A DNA stretch of 64,000 bases from Nioella halotolerans (GTDB lineage Bacteria; Pseudomonadota; Alphaproteobacteria; Rhodobacterales; Rhodobacteraceae): the NCBI GenBank assembly GCA_003428585.1, contig QVQC01000043.1, positions 1-64,000 of the forward strand, given 5' to 3'. Positions within the stretch are counted from its first letter, which is position 1. Each line of letters begins with the position of its first letter. Position numbers and translations under genes: made by a program. Below the pieces are notes generated by a model. The model did no database searches. It was not told the DNA's origin and saw only the letters and a program-made list of their open reading frames with translations. Of this stretch, positions 25,839 to 36,210 are shown one piece after another.

Positions 25839-26627
25839 CTAACGAAGCCGCGGCGGTGTCTCCGGATCCATCCCCGGCGCGCGCCCCGGCTGCTGACCGG
25901 GCCGCTCCGTGTCCGGCAGGTCAAAGCGCAGGCCCGCCTTGGCCAGCCGCGCCGCCACCGGGTCCGCCGCGCGGAAAAAACCCACATCCATCACCCCCGC
26001 CTCGATGCCCGAAAAGGTCAGCGCCTCGCCCGCCGCGCGGGCCAGCGCCGGTTCCGCGCCGGGCCGCGGGTCGATGAAGGCCAACAGGTGCGACCGCCGG
26101 CCACCTGCATAGGTGACACCGCACAGATACGCGAAGGCCGCCAGCCCGCGCGCCGTGGCCAGCTTGGTATCGAGCGCAGCGATCAGCGCCTCGGGCAGGC
26201 CCGCCGGCGCGGTCAGTTCCTCGGGCACTTCCTCGACCTCGCGCGGCGCCTCGGCCAGCGTTCCGGCCAGCCAGTCCACCGCCGCGGCCGGGATCAGGAT
26301 GGCAGAGGCCGCGCCGGGATTGACCGCCAGCCCGACGCCCTGCCCGGCCAGCATCGCCGCCAGCCCGCGCCCCGACAGGACGGCATAGGGCGCCTCGCCT
26401 TCGGCGAAATCGGCAAGCCGTTCCTCGCGGTCGAAGACAAGGGCAAACTGCGCGCCCTCCACCGGGAACAGCGTCGGCGCGATCTCCTCCGCCCCCGGGT
26501 CGCTGTCGAGCGCGAGGAACAATTCGCTATCGGCCAGCCGCTCGTAAAAGCGCAGGCGCAGCGCGTCGTCCTCTGGCGCGGCCTGCATCGCGGCATGGGC
26601 GGCATCGAGCGGGGTTTCCTCGGTCAT
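25839..26627 (-). CDS. SseB family protein
   Basis: 262 residues. The N-terminal SseB-type domain (AMQAAPEDDALRLRFYERLADSELFLALD, then VEGAQFALVFDREERLADF and YAVLSGRGLAAMLAGQGVGLAVNPG) is followed by a C-terminal domain with FAYLCGVTYAGGRRSHLLAFID. The family includes the enhanced serine sensitivity protein SseB, whose molecular role is unclear. Its ATG overlaps the stop of the uracil-DNA glycosylase-like gene (26624-26627). Confidence 0.75.
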   Translation of the reverse strand: MTEETPLDAAHAAMQAAPEDDALRLRFYERLADSELFLALDSDPGAEEIAPTLFPVEGAQFALVFDREERLADFAEGEAPYAVLSGRGLAAMLAGQGVGLAVNPGAASAILIPAAAVDWLAGTLAEAPREVEEVPEELTAPAGLPEALIAALDTKLATARGLAAFAYLCGVTYAGGRRSHLLAFIDPRPGAEPALARAAGEALTFSGIEAGVMDVGFFRAADPVAARLAKAGLRFDLPDTERPGQQPGRAPGMDPETPPRLR

Positions 26628-27217
26628 CGGTCCAGCACCTCCTTCACGCGGGCGCGCAGCACCGGCAGCAGCTCGGCTTCGAACCACGGGTTGCGCTTGA
26701 GCCACGCGGTATTGCGCCAAGACGGGTGAGGCAAGGGAAAGACGGCGGGCGCATGGTCGCGCCAGCCCGCGACACGGGCCGTGACGCTGGCCTTGCCGCC
26801 AAGGTGCCATGCCATCGCGTGCCCGCCGACAAGCAGCGTCAGCTCGATTCGCGGCAAATGCGCCAACAGGGTTTGCCGCCAGGTCCGAGCACAGTCCGGC
26901 GGCGGCGGCAGGTCGCTGCCCCTTGCGTCGTAGCCGGGAAAACAGAAGGCCATGGGCAGGATCGCGATGCGGTCGCGGTCGTAGAACGTCGCTGCATCCA
27001 CCCCCATCCAGTCGCGCAACCGGTCGCCGGAGGGATCGGTGAAGGGCTTGCCGGACTTGTGCACCTTCATCCCCGGCGCCTGCCCGGCGACGAGGATGCG
27101 CGCCCCGGGCCGCGCCCAGAGCACCGGGCGCGGGGCATGGGCTGTCGCGGTCGCGGCGAAGCGCGCCGCACAAAGGCGGCAGGCCGCGATATCGCTGGCA
27201 AGGCGGGCAAAGCTCAT
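26624..27217 (-). CDS. uracil-DNA glycosylase family protein, probable [4Fe-4S] type
   Basis: 197 residues of the UDG superfamily (COG1573-like). Motif A is ILVAGQAPGMKVHKSGKPF and motif B is PLPHPSWRN near the C-terminus. Four cysteines fit the family-4/5 cluster spacing: C-x2-C near residue 15 (AACRLCAARF) and C-x16-C (FCFPGYD ... PPPDCART). It probably removes uracil or related damage from DNA. A Met four codons upstream (27229) is also possible. It overlaps the SseB-like gene by four bases. Confidence 0.83.
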   Translation of the reverse strand: MSFARLASDIAACRLCAARFAATATAHAPRPVLWARPGARILVAGQAPGMKVHKSGKPFTDPSGDRLRDWMGVDAATFYDRDRIAILPMAFCFPGYDARGSDLPPPPDCARTWRQTLLAHLPRIELTLLVGGHAMAWHLGGKASVTARVAGWRDHAPAVFPLPHPSWRNTAWLKRNPWFEAELLPVLRARVKEVLDR

Positions 27218-27277
27218 GGCGCGCAGCAAAACGCGGATCGGCGGGAATGGAAAGGCCCTGCGCCCCGGCCGCGCGGC

Positions 27278-28243
27278 TCAGCCCTGCGGCAGCCAGTCGA
27301 AAAAGCCCGGCCCGGCCCGCTTGCGCAACCGCGCCGCCATCTCGGCCCCGGCCTGCGCGCCTGCCTCCACGGGCACCGTGACCGCGTCCCACAGCACCTC
27401 GGAGCCGTCGGGGCGCAGGATCTCCCCGCGCAGCCGCAGCATCGTGCCGTCAAGCTCCGCCAGCCCGGCAATCGGCGTCTCGCAGGACCCGTCCAGCCCG
27501 GCAAGGAAGGCGCGCTCCGCGGCGAGGCGCTGCCCGGTGACCGAATCGTGGATCGCGGACAGCATCCGGTCGGTGCGCGCATCATCGGCGCGCCGCTCGA
27601 TCCCGATCGCCCCCTGCGCCACCGCGGGCAGCATGTCGTTGGGCGAGATCCCGCCGCGCGACACGTCCACCATGCCCAGCCGCCGCAGCCCGGCCATGGC
27701 GAGGAAGGTCGCATCGGCGACGCCGCTTTCGAGCTTCTTCATCCGCGTCTGCACGTTGCCGCGGAACTCCACCAGCTTCAGGTCGGGACGGCGGGCGATC
27801 AACTGCGCCCGGCGGCGCAGCGACGACGACCCCACCACCGCCCCCTCGGGCAGCGCGGCGAGGCTTTCGTGGCGGGGCGAGACGAAGGCATCGCGCACAT
27901 CCTCGCGCGGCAGGTAGCAATCGAGCGCCAGCCCGGCGGGCTGCGCCACCGGCATGTCCTTCATCGAATGCACGGCGATGTCGATGCCACCGGTCAGCAG
28001 CGCCTCCTCGATTTCCTTGGTGAAAAGCCCCTTGCCGCCGATCTCCTTCAGGGGCTTGTCGGCGTCGATCAGCGCCCGGTTGTCGCCCGAGGTCTTGATC
28101 ACCACGATCTCGAACGCCTGCGACGGCAGGTCGAAGGCCGCGGCCAGCCGGTCGCGCGTTTCATGTGCCTGGGCCAGGGCCAGCGGCGAGCCGCGGGTGC
28201 CGATCTTCAGCGGTTGGGCGGGGGTGGGCAAATCACGTGTCAT
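27278..28243 (-). CDS. hemC: hydroxymethylbilane synthase (porphobilinogen deaminase)
   Basis: 321 residues. Joins four porphobilinogen units into hydroxymethylbilane in tetrapyrrole synthesis. Family motifs include KIGTRGSPLALAQA, DIAVHSMKDMP, SSLRRRAQL, NVQTRMKKLESG and the dipyrromethane cofactor cysteine in GSCETPIAG. Length is normal. It is divergent from hemE with about 100 bases between the starts, so the two consecutive pathway genes may share a regulatory region. Confidence 0.97.
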   Translation of the reverse strand: MTRDLPTPAQPLKIGTRGSPLALAQAHETRDRLAAAFDLPSQAFEIVVIKTSGDNRALIDADKPLKEIGGKGLFTKEIEEALLTGGIDIAVHSMKDMPVAQPAGLALDCYLPREDVRDAFVSPRHESLAALPEGAVVGSSSLRRRAQLIARRPDLKLVEFRGNVQTRMKKLESGVADATFLAMAGLRRLGMVDVSRGGISPNDMLPAVAQGAIGIERRADDARTDRMLSAIHDSVTGQRLAAERAFLAGLDGSCETPIAGLAELDGTMLRLRGEILRPDGSEVLWDAVTVPVEAGAQAGAEMAARLRKRAGPGFFDWLPQG

Positions 28244-28346
28244 GACGCTTTCCTAGCCGCAGTTCGCGTCCGTGACAACGCGACCGGCTTGACACCCCGG
28301 CCCCGGCGGAAAAGGGTGCGCGCGAGCTTTCGGGACGGAGACCCAG

Positions 28347-29375
28347 ATGACAAAGACCCTGCTACGCGCCCTCGCCGGGGAAACCCTGCCCACCCCGCCG
28401 ATCTGGATGATGCGGCAAGCGGGGCGCTACCTGCCGGAATACCGTGCCACGCGCGCCAAGGCCGGGGATTTCCTGTCGCTGTGCTACACCCCGGACCTCG
28501 CGGCCGAGGTGACCCTGCAACCGATCCGGCGCTACGGCTTCGACGGCGCGATCCTGTTTGCCGATATCCTGCTTTTGCCGCAGGCGCTTGGCGCCGATCT
28601 GTGGTTCGTGACCGGCGAGGGGCCGCGCCTGTCCACCCTGACCGGGCCAGAGGGGCTCGGCGCGCTGAAAGGCAAGGACGATATCCACGATCACCTTGCC
28701 CCGGTCTACGAAACCGTGCGCATCCTGTCGGGCGAACTGCCGGCGGACACCACGCTTATCGGCTTTGCCGGCGCGCCGTGGACGGTGGCCACCTACATGA
28801 TCGCGGGCCGCGGCACCCCCGATCAGGGCCCGGCCCACGCCCTGCGCCAATCCGACCCCGCCACCTTCGACGCGCTCATGGCCCTGATTACCGAGGCCAC
28901 GATCGAATACCTCTCGCTGCAGGTGCAGGCCGGGGCCGAGGTGGTCAAGATCTTCGACTCATGGGCCGGGTCGCTCAAGGACGAGGCGTTCACGACATAC
29001 GCGCTGAAGCCGGCCAGACGGATCGTCTCCGAACTCAAACGGCGCCATCCCGGCCTGCCGGTCATCGCCTTTCCGCGTCAGGCCGGCGACGCCTATGTCG
29101 GGTTCGCCAAGGCAACGGGGGCCGATTGCCTTGCCATCGACAATTCCGTTTCCCCCGACTGGGCCGCGCGGACCCTGCAACCCGACAGCTGCATCCAGGG
29201 CAATCTCGACCCGAGGCACATGGTCACCGGCGGCCAGCCGCTGATCGACGAGACGCGCCAGATCGTGCAGGCGCTGAAGGCCGGCCCGCATGTCTTCAAC
29301 CTCGGCCACGGAATCACCCCAGACGCGGATCCCGACAACGTGCAGGTGATGATCGACACCGTGCGAGGCGGCTGA
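28347..29375 (+). CDS. hemE: uroporphyrinogen decarboxylase
   Basis: 342 residues. Decarboxylates the four acetate side chains of uroporphyrinogen III to coproporphyrinogen III. Signatures: [17 protein letters not shown] near the N-terminus, [34 protein letters not shown] and the C-terminal [16 protein letters not shown]. It is divergent from hemC. Confidence 0.97.
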   Translation: MTKTLLRALAGETLPTPPIWMMRQAGRYLPEYRATRAKAGDFLSLCYTPDLAAEVTLQPIRRYGFDGAILFADILLLPQALGADLWFVTGEGPRLSTLTGPEGLGALKGKDDIHDHLAPVYETVRILSGELPADTTLIGFAGAPWTVATYMIAGRGTPDQGPAHALRQSDPATFDALMALITEATIEYLSLQVQAGAEVVKIFDSWAGSLKDEAFTTYALKPARRIVSELKRRHPGLPVIAFPRQAGDAYVGFAKATGADCLAIDNSVSPDWAARTLQPDSCIQGNLDPRHMVTGGQPLIDETRQIVQALKAGPHVFNLGHGITPDADPDNVQVMIDTVRGG

Positions 29376-29606
29376 TCCGCCTTTCACCTTGGCGTGAAAC
29401 GGTCCGGGCATTTTGGGGGCAGCGCCCGCAAGACACCCCTTGCCGTCCGCGGCACCATTTGTACCCTTCCACCAGAGCCATGCCGAAAAGGGCGCCGCAG
29501 CGCCCGATGAGGCGCCCGAAAACCGACACCATCGCTGTCGCCCGCGGCAAAGCCCGCCTGCAACCGAAAGGGAACGCTGCCCGGAACACAGCCGGGCCCG
29601 ACCGTT

Positions 29607-30827
29607 ATGCGCCTTCTCATCTCCTTCGCCGCGCTCTTCCTGTCGATCTTCCTGATGCAGATCTCGACCGGCGGGCTCGGGCCGCTCGACGTGCTGTCGG
29701 GAACCGAACTTGGCTTCACCAACGCCCAGATCGGCCTTCTCGGGTCGGCGCATTACCTTGGCTTCTTCATCGGCTGCTGGTGGGCGCCGCGCCTGATGGG
29801 CTCGGTCGGCCATTCGCGTGCCTTCGCCGCCTTCACCGCCGCCGGCGCCATCGGCATGCTGGCGCATATGCTGGTGCTCGACCCGAATGCCTGGGCCCTG
29901 ATGCGCGTCGCCTCGGGGATGAGCGTCGCGGGCTGCTACACGGTGGTCGAATCGTGGCTGCAGGCGCGGGTCACCAACGACACGCGCGGGCGCACCATGG
30001 GCGGCTACCGGATGGTGGACATGGTCGGCTCGCTCGGGGGCCAATTGATCATCGGGGTGCTCGAACCGGCGCATTACGTCAGCTACAACCTGCTGGCGCT
30101 GTTGTGTTGCGCGACTTTGCTGCCGCTGACGCTGACCCGCGCCCGGCCGCCCGAGACACCGGACGCGCCGCGCCTCTCGCCGGCGCTGGCCTGGGCCAAG
30201 TCGCCGCTGGCCGTGGCCGGCGTGATGGTGGCTGCCGTTTCCTCGGCCGCGTTTCGCATGGTGGGGCCGCTCTACGGCACCGAGGTCGGCCTGCGCCCCG
30301 ACCAGATCGCCATCTTTCTTGCCGCCTTCGTGCTCGGCGGCGCCATCGCGCAGCTTCCGGCGGGCTGGCTGGCCGACCGCTATGACCGGCGCTGGGTGCT
30401 GATCGGCCTGTCGCTGGCCGCCCTGCCCGCCTGCGCCGTCACCATCGGCGTCTCGGGGCTGGGCACCGGTCCGGTGATGGGCGCGGCGCTGCTGTTCGGG
30501 CTGATCACCTTCCCGATCTACTCGATCTCGGCGGCCCATGCCCATGACTGGGCCGAAGACCACGAAAGGGTGGAGCTTTCCGCCGCGCTCATGTTCTTCT
30601 TTGCCCTCGGCGCCATCGTCGCGCCCTTCCTGACCTCCGGCCTGATCGCGCTTTACGGGCCGCCCGCGCTGTTCGCCTTCATCGCCGCGGCGCACCTCGT
30701 GCTGGTCGGCTTCGGACTCGTGCGCATGCGGCGGCGCGCCGCCGCCGCGACGCGCGCGCCCTATATCTGGATCCCGCGCACCTCCTTCCTTGTCGGGCGG
30801 ATCTTCCGGCGCGGCGCCAGCGACTAG
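29607..30827 (+). CDS. MFS transporter (YcaD-like)
   Basis: 406 residues with about 12 membrane helices and a charged mid-loop. The motif-A-like element after helix 2 is WWAPRLMGSVGHSRAF, and the equivalent in the second half is GWLADRYDRRWVLIG. It is closest in plan to the YcaD/MFS_1-like group, whose substrates are mostly unknown. It sits alone between hemE and metG. Confidence 0.85.
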   Translation: MRLLISFAALFLSIFLMQISTGGLGPLDVLSGTELGFTNAQIGLLGSAHYLGFFIGCWWAPRLMGSVGHSRAFAAFTAAGAIGMLAHMLVLDPNAWALMRVASGMSVAGCYTVVESWLQARVTNDTRGRTMGGYRMVDMVGSLGGQLIIGVLEPAHYVSYNLLALLCCATLLPLTLTRARPPETPDAPRLSPALAWAKSPLAVAGVMVAAVSSAAFRMVGPLYGTEVGLRPDQIAIFLAAFVLGGAIAQLPAGWLADRYDRRWVLIGLSLAALPACAVTIGVSGLGTGPVMGAALLFGLITFPIYSISAAHAHDWAEDHERVELSAALMFFFALGAIVAPFLTSGLIALYGPPALFAFIAAAHLVLVGFGLVRMRRRAAAATRAPYIWIPRTSFLVGRIFRRGASD

Positions 30828-30904
30828 GCCCCGCATCGGTTCTGGCCCTTGGTCAAGTCCTGCGCTACACGGGGGCCGCGCACGGCAGGAAAAAAGGCTG
30901 ATCC

Positions 30905-32623
30905 ATGGCACGCATCCTCATCACCTCGGCGATCCCCTACATCAACGGGGTCAAGCATCTGGGCAATCTCGTGGGCAGCCAGTTGCCCGCCGATCTCTAT
31001 GCCCGCTACATGCGCGCGCGCGGCCACGAGGTGATGTTTCTCTGTGCCACCGACGAACACGGCACCCCGGCCGAACTGGCCGCCGCCAAGGCGGGCAAGC
31101 CAGTGGCGGAATATTGCGCCGAGATGTGGCAGGTGCAAAAGGATCTCGGCGACGGGTTCCGCCTCAGCTTCGACCATTTCGGCCGCTCATCCAGCCCGCA
31201 GAACCACAAGCTGACGCAGCATTTCGCGGGCAAGCTGCACGAGGCCGGGCTGATCCGCGAGGTCACCGAGCAGCAGATGTATTCCCCCGCCGACGGCCGC
31301 TTCCTGCCCGACCGCTACATCGAGGGCACCTGCCCCAATTGCGGCTTCGACTCCGCCCGTGGCGACCAGTGCGACAACTGCACCAAGCAGCTCGACCCAG
31401 TGGACCTGATCAACCCGCGCTCCACCATTTCCGGCTCCACCGACCTTGAAATGCGCGAAACCAAGCACCTGTTCCTGTGCCAGTCGCGGTTGAAGGACCG
31501 GCTGGCGGCATGGATCGACTCCAAGACCGACTGGCCGGTGCTGACCACCTCGATCGCCAAGAAATGGCTGAACGACGGCGACGGGTTGCAGGACAGGGGC
31601 ATCACCCGCGATCTCGACTGGGGCATCCCGGTGAAGCGCGGCGAGGCGGACTGGCCGGGGATGGAGGGGAAGGTCTTCTACGTCTGGTTCGACGCCCCCA
31701 TCGAATACATCGCCTGCGCCGCCGAATGGGCCGAGGCACAGGACCGGCCCGCCGCCGACTGGGAACGCTGGTGGCGCACCGACAAGGGCGCGGACGACGT
31801 GCGCTACGTGCAGTTCATGGGCAAGGACAACGTGCCGTTCCACACGCTCAGCTTCCCGGCCACGATCATCGGTTCGGGCGAGCCATGGAAGCTGGTCGAT
31901 TACATCAAGTCGTTCAATTACCTCAACTATGACGGCGGGCAATTCAGCACCAGCCGCGGGCGCGGCGTGTTCATGGACCAGGCGCTTGACATCCTGCCCG
32001 CCGATTACTGGCGCTGGTGGCTGCTGTCCCACGCGCCGGAAAACGCCGACGCCGAATTCACGTGGGAAAACTTCCAGGCCTCGGTCAACAAGGACCTGGC
32101 CGACGTGCTGGGCAATTTCGTCAGCCGGGTGACCAAGTTCTGCCGCTCGAAATTCGGCGAGGCGGTGCCGGAGGGCGGCGATTACGGCGAGGCGGAACTG
32201 GCCCTCGTTGCCGAGTTGCAGGAAAAACTCGACGCCTACGAGGCGCACATGGAAGCCATGGAGATCCGCAAGGCCGCCGCCGAGCTGCGCGCGATCTGGG
32301 TCGCTGGCAACGAATACCTGCAAGCCGCCGCCCCGTGGGCCGCGTTCAAGGAAGACCCGGCGCGGGCGGCGGCCATCGTGCGCCTGTCGCTCAACCTCAT
32401 CCGGTTCTACGCGGTTCTCTCGGCCCCGTTCATCCCCGACGCCTCGAAGACCATGCTGACGGCAATGAAAGCCGAAGGCGCGGGCTGGCCGGCCTCCGTG
32501 GGCGACGCGTTGGCGACGCTGGAGCCGGGCCATGGATTCGAGGTGCCGGAGGTGCTGTTCGCCAAGATCAGCGACGAGGCGCGCGAAGGCTGGCAGGAAA
32601 GGTTCGCCGGCGCCCGCGATTGA
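30905..32623 (+). CDS. metG: methionine--tRNA ligase
   Basis: 572 residues, class I synthetase without a C-terminal tRNA-binding extension. HIGH is seen as [15 protein letters not shown] near residue 20, and the zinc knuckle [17 protein letters not shown] is complete. The KMSKS position reads [15 protein letters not shown], so both lysines of the canonical motif are replaced (Q-F-S-T-S). A K-F-S-T-S variant is common in one alphaproteobacterial MetRS group; the leading Gln is less usual. The anticodon-binding helical domain is normal. Confidence 0.95.
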   Translation: MARILITSAIPYINGVKHLGNLVGSQLPADLYARYMRARGHEVMFLCATDEHGTPAELAAAKAGKPVAEYCAEMWQVQKDLGDGFRLSFDHFGRSSSPQNHKLTQHFAGKLHEAGLIREVTEQQMYSPADGRFLPDRYIEGTCPNCGFDSARGDQCDNCTKQLDPVDLINPRSTISGSTDLEMRETKHLFLCQSRLKDRLAAWIDSKTDWPVLTTSIAKKWLNDGDGLQDRGITRDLDWGIPVKRGEADWPGMEGKVFYVWFDAPIEYIACAAEWAEAQDRPAADWERWWRTDKGADDVRYVQFMGKDNVPFHTLSFPATIIGSGEPWKLVDYIKSFNYLNYDGGQFSTSRGRGVFMDQALDILPADYWRWWLLSHAPENADAEFTWENFQASVNKDLADVLGNFVSRVTKFCRSKFGEAVPEGGDYGEAELALVAELQEKLDAYEAHMEAMEIRKAAAELRAIWVAGNEYLQAAAPWAAFKEDPARAAAIVRLSLNLIRFYAVLSAPFIPDASKTMLTAMKAEGAGWPASVGDALATLEPGHGFEVPEVLFAKISDEAREGWQERFAGARD

Positions 32624-32740
32624 TCCAGATCGTGTGTTCTCACGGCATCCCGATCCCGGATCCCTGCTGCCGGTCCGGCGTCGAGCGCTGACGCGAAGAG
32701 GAGTTGTCTTCGCCCCGCGCCGCCGCTAGGCAGGGCCGGC

Positions 32741-32827
32741 GCGGGCGTGATGGAATTGGTAGACATATCGGACTTAAAATCCGAAGGGCCTAGTCCCGTG
32801 CGGGTTCGAGTCCCGCCGCCCGCACCA
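32741..32827 (+). tRNA. tRNA-Leu (anticodon UAA)
   Basis: 87 bases including an encoded CCA. The acceptor stem GCGGGCG (32741-32747) pairs with CGCCCGC (32817-32823). The D-loop contains AATTGGTAGA, the anticodon arm is TCGGA-CTTAAAA-TCCGA with TAA at the anticodon, a long variable arm (AGGGCCTAGTCCCGT) gives the class II form, and the T arm is GCGGG-TTCGAGT-CCCGC. It reads UUA codons, which are rare in such GC-rich genomes. Confidence 0.97.
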
Positions 32828-32934
32828 TTGTTCAAGGCACCGGCCGCCCCCGCAGGCCAGACCACGCGCCCGCCGCCGGCGGCCGCCGGATCGACATCGC
32901 AGGGCGGCGAAAGCGCCGGCCTCGCGCAGCGGCC

Positions 32935-34143
32935 TCAGAAAAACGCCTGCAGGCCCGTTTGCGCGCGGCCAAGGATCAGCGCGTGCACGTCATGGGTGCC
33001 CTCGTAGGTGTTGACCGTCTCAAGGTTCATCATGTGGCGGATCACCTCGTATTCCTCGGAAATCCCGTTGCCGCCATGCATGTCGCGCGCCGCCCGCGCG
33101 ATATCCAGCGCCTTGCCGCAATTGTTGCGCTTGATGAGGCTGATCATCTCGGGCGCGGCCTGCGCCTCGTCCATCAGCCGACCGACCTGCAACGCCGCCT
33201 GAAGGCCAAGGGTGATTTCCGTCTGCATATCGGCCAGCTTCTTCTGGAAGAGCTGGGTCTGCGCCAAGGGCCGGCCGAACTGCTTGCGGTCGAGCCCATA
33301 GCCCCGCGCCGCGTGCCAGCAGAACTCCGCCGCGCCCATCACGCCCCAGGCAATGCCGTAGCGCGCCCGGTTGAGGCAGCCGAACGGTCCTTTCAGCCCC
33401 TCGACATTGGGCAGCAGCGCCTCCTCGCTCACCTCGACACCGTCCATCACGATCTCGCCCGTGACCGAGGCCCTGAGCGACTGCTTCCCGGCGATCTTCG
33501 GCGCCGAAAGCCCCGTCATGCCCTTTTCCAGCACGAAGCCGCGGATCTTGCCGTCATGGGCCTCGGACTTGGCCCAGACGACGAAGACATCGGCGATCGG
33601 GCTGTTGGAGATCCACATCTTGGACCCGCTGATCCGATAGCCATTGGCGGTCTTCTCGGCCCGCGTCTTCATCCCCGCGGGGTCCGACCCGGCATCGGGC
33701 TCGGTCAGGCCGAAACAGCCGATCAGCTCGCCCGAGCACAGGCCCGGCAGGTATTCCTTGCGCTGTTCCTCCGACCCGTAGGCGTAGATCGGGTAGATCA
33801 CCAAGGAAGACTGCACCGACATCATCGAGCGATAGCCGCTGTCGACCCGCTCGATTTCCCGCGCGATCAGCCCGTAGGTTACGTAATTGGCGCCCAGCCC
33901 GCCATACTCCTCGGGCAGGGTCGCGCCCAGCAGCCCGGCCTGCCCCATCGCCGGGAACAGGTCCGGCGCGACGGTTTCCTCGGCATAGGCACGGACGACG
34001 CGCGGCTGCAACTCGGATTGCGCGAAGCCATGCGCCGCGTCGCGCAGCATGCGCTCCTCCTCCGTCAACTGCCCCTCCAGCAACAGCGCGTCATCCCACT
34101 TGAAGCCGGACAGGTTGGGGCGGTCTTTCGCTTTCAGGGTCAT
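32935..34143 (-). CDS. gcdH: acyl-CoA dehydrogenase, probable glutaryl-CoA dehydrogenase
   Basis: 402-residue FAD enzyme. Characteristic segments are [18 protein letters not shown] and [19 protein letters not shown]. The C-terminal catalytic base Glu lies in [25 protein letters not shown], the form seen in glutaryl-CoA dehydrogenases. It would oxidatively decarboxylate glutaryl-CoA to crotonyl-CoA in lysine/tryptophan breakdown. The ATG at 34143 has AAGGAG upstream. A LysR regulator is divergent from it. Confidence 0.92.
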   Translation of the reverse strand: MTLKAKDRPNLSGFKWDDALLLEGQLTEEERMLRDAAHGFAQSELQPRVVRAYAEETVAPDLFPAMGQAGLLGATLPEEYGGLGANYVTYGLIAREIERVDSGYRSMMSVQSSLVIYPIYAYGSEEQRKEYLPGLCSGELIGCFGLTEPDAGSDPAGMKTRAEKTANGYRISGSKMWISNSPIADVFVVWAKSEAHDGKIRGFVLEKGMTGLSAPKIAGKQSLRASVTGEIVMDGVEVSEEALLPNVEGLKGPFGCLNRARYGIAWGVMGAAEFCWHAARGYGLDRKQFGRPLAQTQLFQKKLADMQTEITLGLQAALQVGRLMDEAQAAPEMISLIKRNNCGKALDIARAARDMHGGNGISEEYEVIRHMMNLETVNTYEGTHDVHALILGRAQTGLQAFF

Positions 34144-34251
34144 CTCGCATCTCCTTGCGACAGTGCTTGCAGTCATGCAGTCCCCCGAGTCCTAGCGTGG
34201 GGAAGGCGCGGTTTCCATCGACATCTCGGCACGGGCTCATTACAAAACGGC

Positions 34252-35163
34252 ATGATCAATGCGCGCCGCTACCTGCCCCCGCTCTCTTGGCTCTCGGCCT
34301 TCGAGGCGGTTGCGCGGCTCGGCTCCGTCACCCGCGCGGCGGAGGAACTGGACCTGACGCAAGGCGCCGTCAGCCGCCAGATTGCCAAGCTGGAGGCCCG
34401 GCTCGGCCAGCCGCTTTTCCTGCGCGAACGCCAGCGCCTCACCCTCACCCCCGCAGGCGCCACCTATGCGCGCGACTTGCGCGGCGCGCTGGCGACCATC
34501 GCGGGCGCAACCCTGTCGCTGGCGTCCAACCCGCGCGGCGGGCTTCTCAACCTCGCCATCCTGCCCGCCTTCGGCACCTACTGGCTGGCGCCGCGCCTGC
34601 CGCGCTTCATGGCCGCGAATCCCGGAGTCACCGTGGCGTTGGCCACCCGCACGCATCCCTTCGATTTCGCGGCCGAGGAGTTCCACGCCGCGATCCATTT
34701 CGGCCGCCGCGACTGGCCCGGCGCGGGGGTCCTCAAGCTGATGGAGGAAGACAATGTCGCACTCGCAGCCCCCGCGCTTCTGAACGGGCGCTGTATCGAA
34801 ACGCCGGCCGATGTCGCCACCCTGCCCCGGTTGCAGGTCGAAAGTCGCAAGGGCGCATGGCGACGCTGGTTCACGGCGCACGGGCTCGACCCCGACGACC
34901 GGGTGACCGCCCAGTTCGACCAGTTCGCCACGATGATCGAGGCGGCGCGGCAGGGCCTCGGCGCCGCCCTCGTGCCGCGCTTCCTTGTCGAGGCTGAGCT
35001 TGCCGCCGGCACCCTCCGCGCGCTGCCGCAATCGGTGGACGGGCGGTTCGGCGCCTATTACCTTGTCTGGCCGGAGGCGGGCGCCGATTACCCGCCGCTG
35101 GTGGCATTGCGGGACTGGCTGGCGGCGGAGGTTGCGGGCGCAACGCCCCCCGCCGCAGACTAA
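34252..35163 (+). CDS. LysR family regulator (GcvA type), probable regulator of gcdH
   Basis: 303 residues. The N-terminal winged HTH (LSWLSAFEAVARLGSVTRAAEELDLTQGAVSRQIAKLEARLGQPLF) belongs to the GcvA-like subgroup, followed by a periplasmic-binding-like effector domain. It starts about 110 bases from the divergent gcdH start, the usual arrangement for a LysR gene and its target, so it may sense glutarate or glutaryl-CoA. The effector is inferred, not shown. Confidence 0.88.
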   Translation: MINARRYLPPLSWLSAFEAVARLGSVTRAAEELDLTQGAVSRQIAKLEARLGQPLFLRERQRLTLTPAGATYARDLRGALATIAGATLSLASNPRGGLLNLAILPAFGTYWLAPRLPRFMAANPGVTVALATRTHPFDFAAEEFHAAIHFGRRDWPGAGVLKLMEEDNVALAAPALLNGRCIETPADVATLPRLQVESRKGAWRRWFTAHGLDPDDRVTAQFDQFATMIEAARQGLGAALVPRFLVEAELAAGTLRALPQSVDGRFGAYYLVWPEAGADYPPLVALRDWLAAEVAGATPPAAD

Positions 35164-35281
35164 AGGTGATCGCCTGACCGGGATTTCCGTAAGACCGCGA
35201 TGCGGCGACGCGGCGACCGGCCTACGCGCCTTGGTGCGCGGCCCGAAGGCGATTCGCATCCGGCACCATGAAACGCGCGCG

Positions 35282-36208
35282 TCAAAAGAACACCGCCTCC
35301 CCCAGTGCGATCCAGATCGGCATCGCGGCAAAGCTCAGCAGCGTCTGCGCGGTGATCATCGCGGCCATCAGGGGCGCATCGCCACCCAGTTGCCGCGACA
35401 GCGTATAGGCCGCTACCCCGGTGGGCAGCGCGCCGTAGATCATCATCACCTGCGCCTGCATCGCATCGACGCCAAGCGCCAGCGCCAGCCCCATCACCAC
35501 CGCGGGGAACACCACCAGCTTGCCCAGCGCCGACAGCACGATCGGCCCGGCCTCGCCCTTCAGCCCGCGCAGCTTGAGGTTGGCCCCGACACAAAGCAGC
35601 ATGATCGGCAGCGCGGCGGCGCCGAGGATCGACAGCGTCTCGTGCAGCACCGGCAGCCCGCCAAGCCCTGCCCAGTTGGCCGCCAGCCCCGCAAGGATCG
35701 ACAGGATCAGGGGGTTCGTCGCCAGACCCCGCGCCGCCGCCACCACCGGCCGCGCGCCGGGGCGCGGCAGCCACCACGCGAAAAGGCTGACCACAGTCAG
35801 GTTGACCACCGGAACAAGGACCGCCGCCGCCAGCACCGCGATCTGAAGCGCGGGCGCGCCGTAGAGCGCCTCGGCCACGGCCAGCGCGATGAAGGTGTTG
35901 AACCGCCCCACCCCCTGGAACAGCGAAGTCGCCACCGTCCCCTTCATCCGCAAGACCAGCGCCAGGATCACACCGTACCCGATGGAGAGGAAAAAGCCCG
36001 CATACAGCACGGAGGCCAGCGTCAGCACCACCTCCCCCGAAAGCTCCGCGGTGGAAATCCGCACGTAGAAGAGCGCCGGCATCAGAAGGAAATAGACCAG
36101 CCGGTCGTTAAGGTTCCAGAACTCCGCCGAGGGGATACCGCCCCGGCGCAGCGCGTAGCCAAGGCAGATCAGCACGAAGACCGGCGCGATGGAGATCACG
36201 ATATCCAT
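35282..36208 (-). CDS. AEC family transporter (auxin efflux carrier-like)
   Basis: 308 residues, about 10 membrane helices in two five-helix repeats. The N-terminal helix is MDIVISIAPVFVLICLGYALRR, and a family-typical segment is MLLCVGANLKLRG before the second half; the late element is YGALPTGVAAYTLSRQLGGD. Such carriers export organic acids or auxin-like compounds. The substrate is unknown. It follows the EamA-type gene with a two-base gap, so they form an operon. Confidence 0.88.
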   Translation of the reverse strand: MDIVISIAPVFVLICLGYALRRGGIPSAEFWNLNDRLVYFLLMPALFYVRISTAELSGEVVLTLASVLYAGFFLSIGYGVILALVLRMKGTVATSLFQGVGRFNTFIALAVAEALYGAPALQIAVLAAAVLVPVVNLTVVSLFAWWLPRPGARPVVAAARGLATNPLILSILAGLAANWAGLGGLPVLHETLSILGAAALPIMLLCVGANLKLRGLKGEAGPIVLSALGKLVVFPAVVMGLALALGVDAMQAQVMMIYGALPTGVAAYTLSRQLGGDAPLMAAMITAQTLLSFAAMPIWIALGEAVFF

Positions 36209-36210
36209 CC

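Noticed and set aside
26726..30385. 1219-codon plus-strand open frame spanning hemC and hemE
   Set aside because: It runs antisense to hemC and the glycosylase-like gene and out of frame through hemE; no domain is visible. It is a composition effect.
32741..33000. tRNA-Leu as an integration site for a genomic island
   Set aside because: No integrase, direct repeat of the tRNA 3' end or change in gene style follows; gcdH next to it is ordinary chromosomal content.
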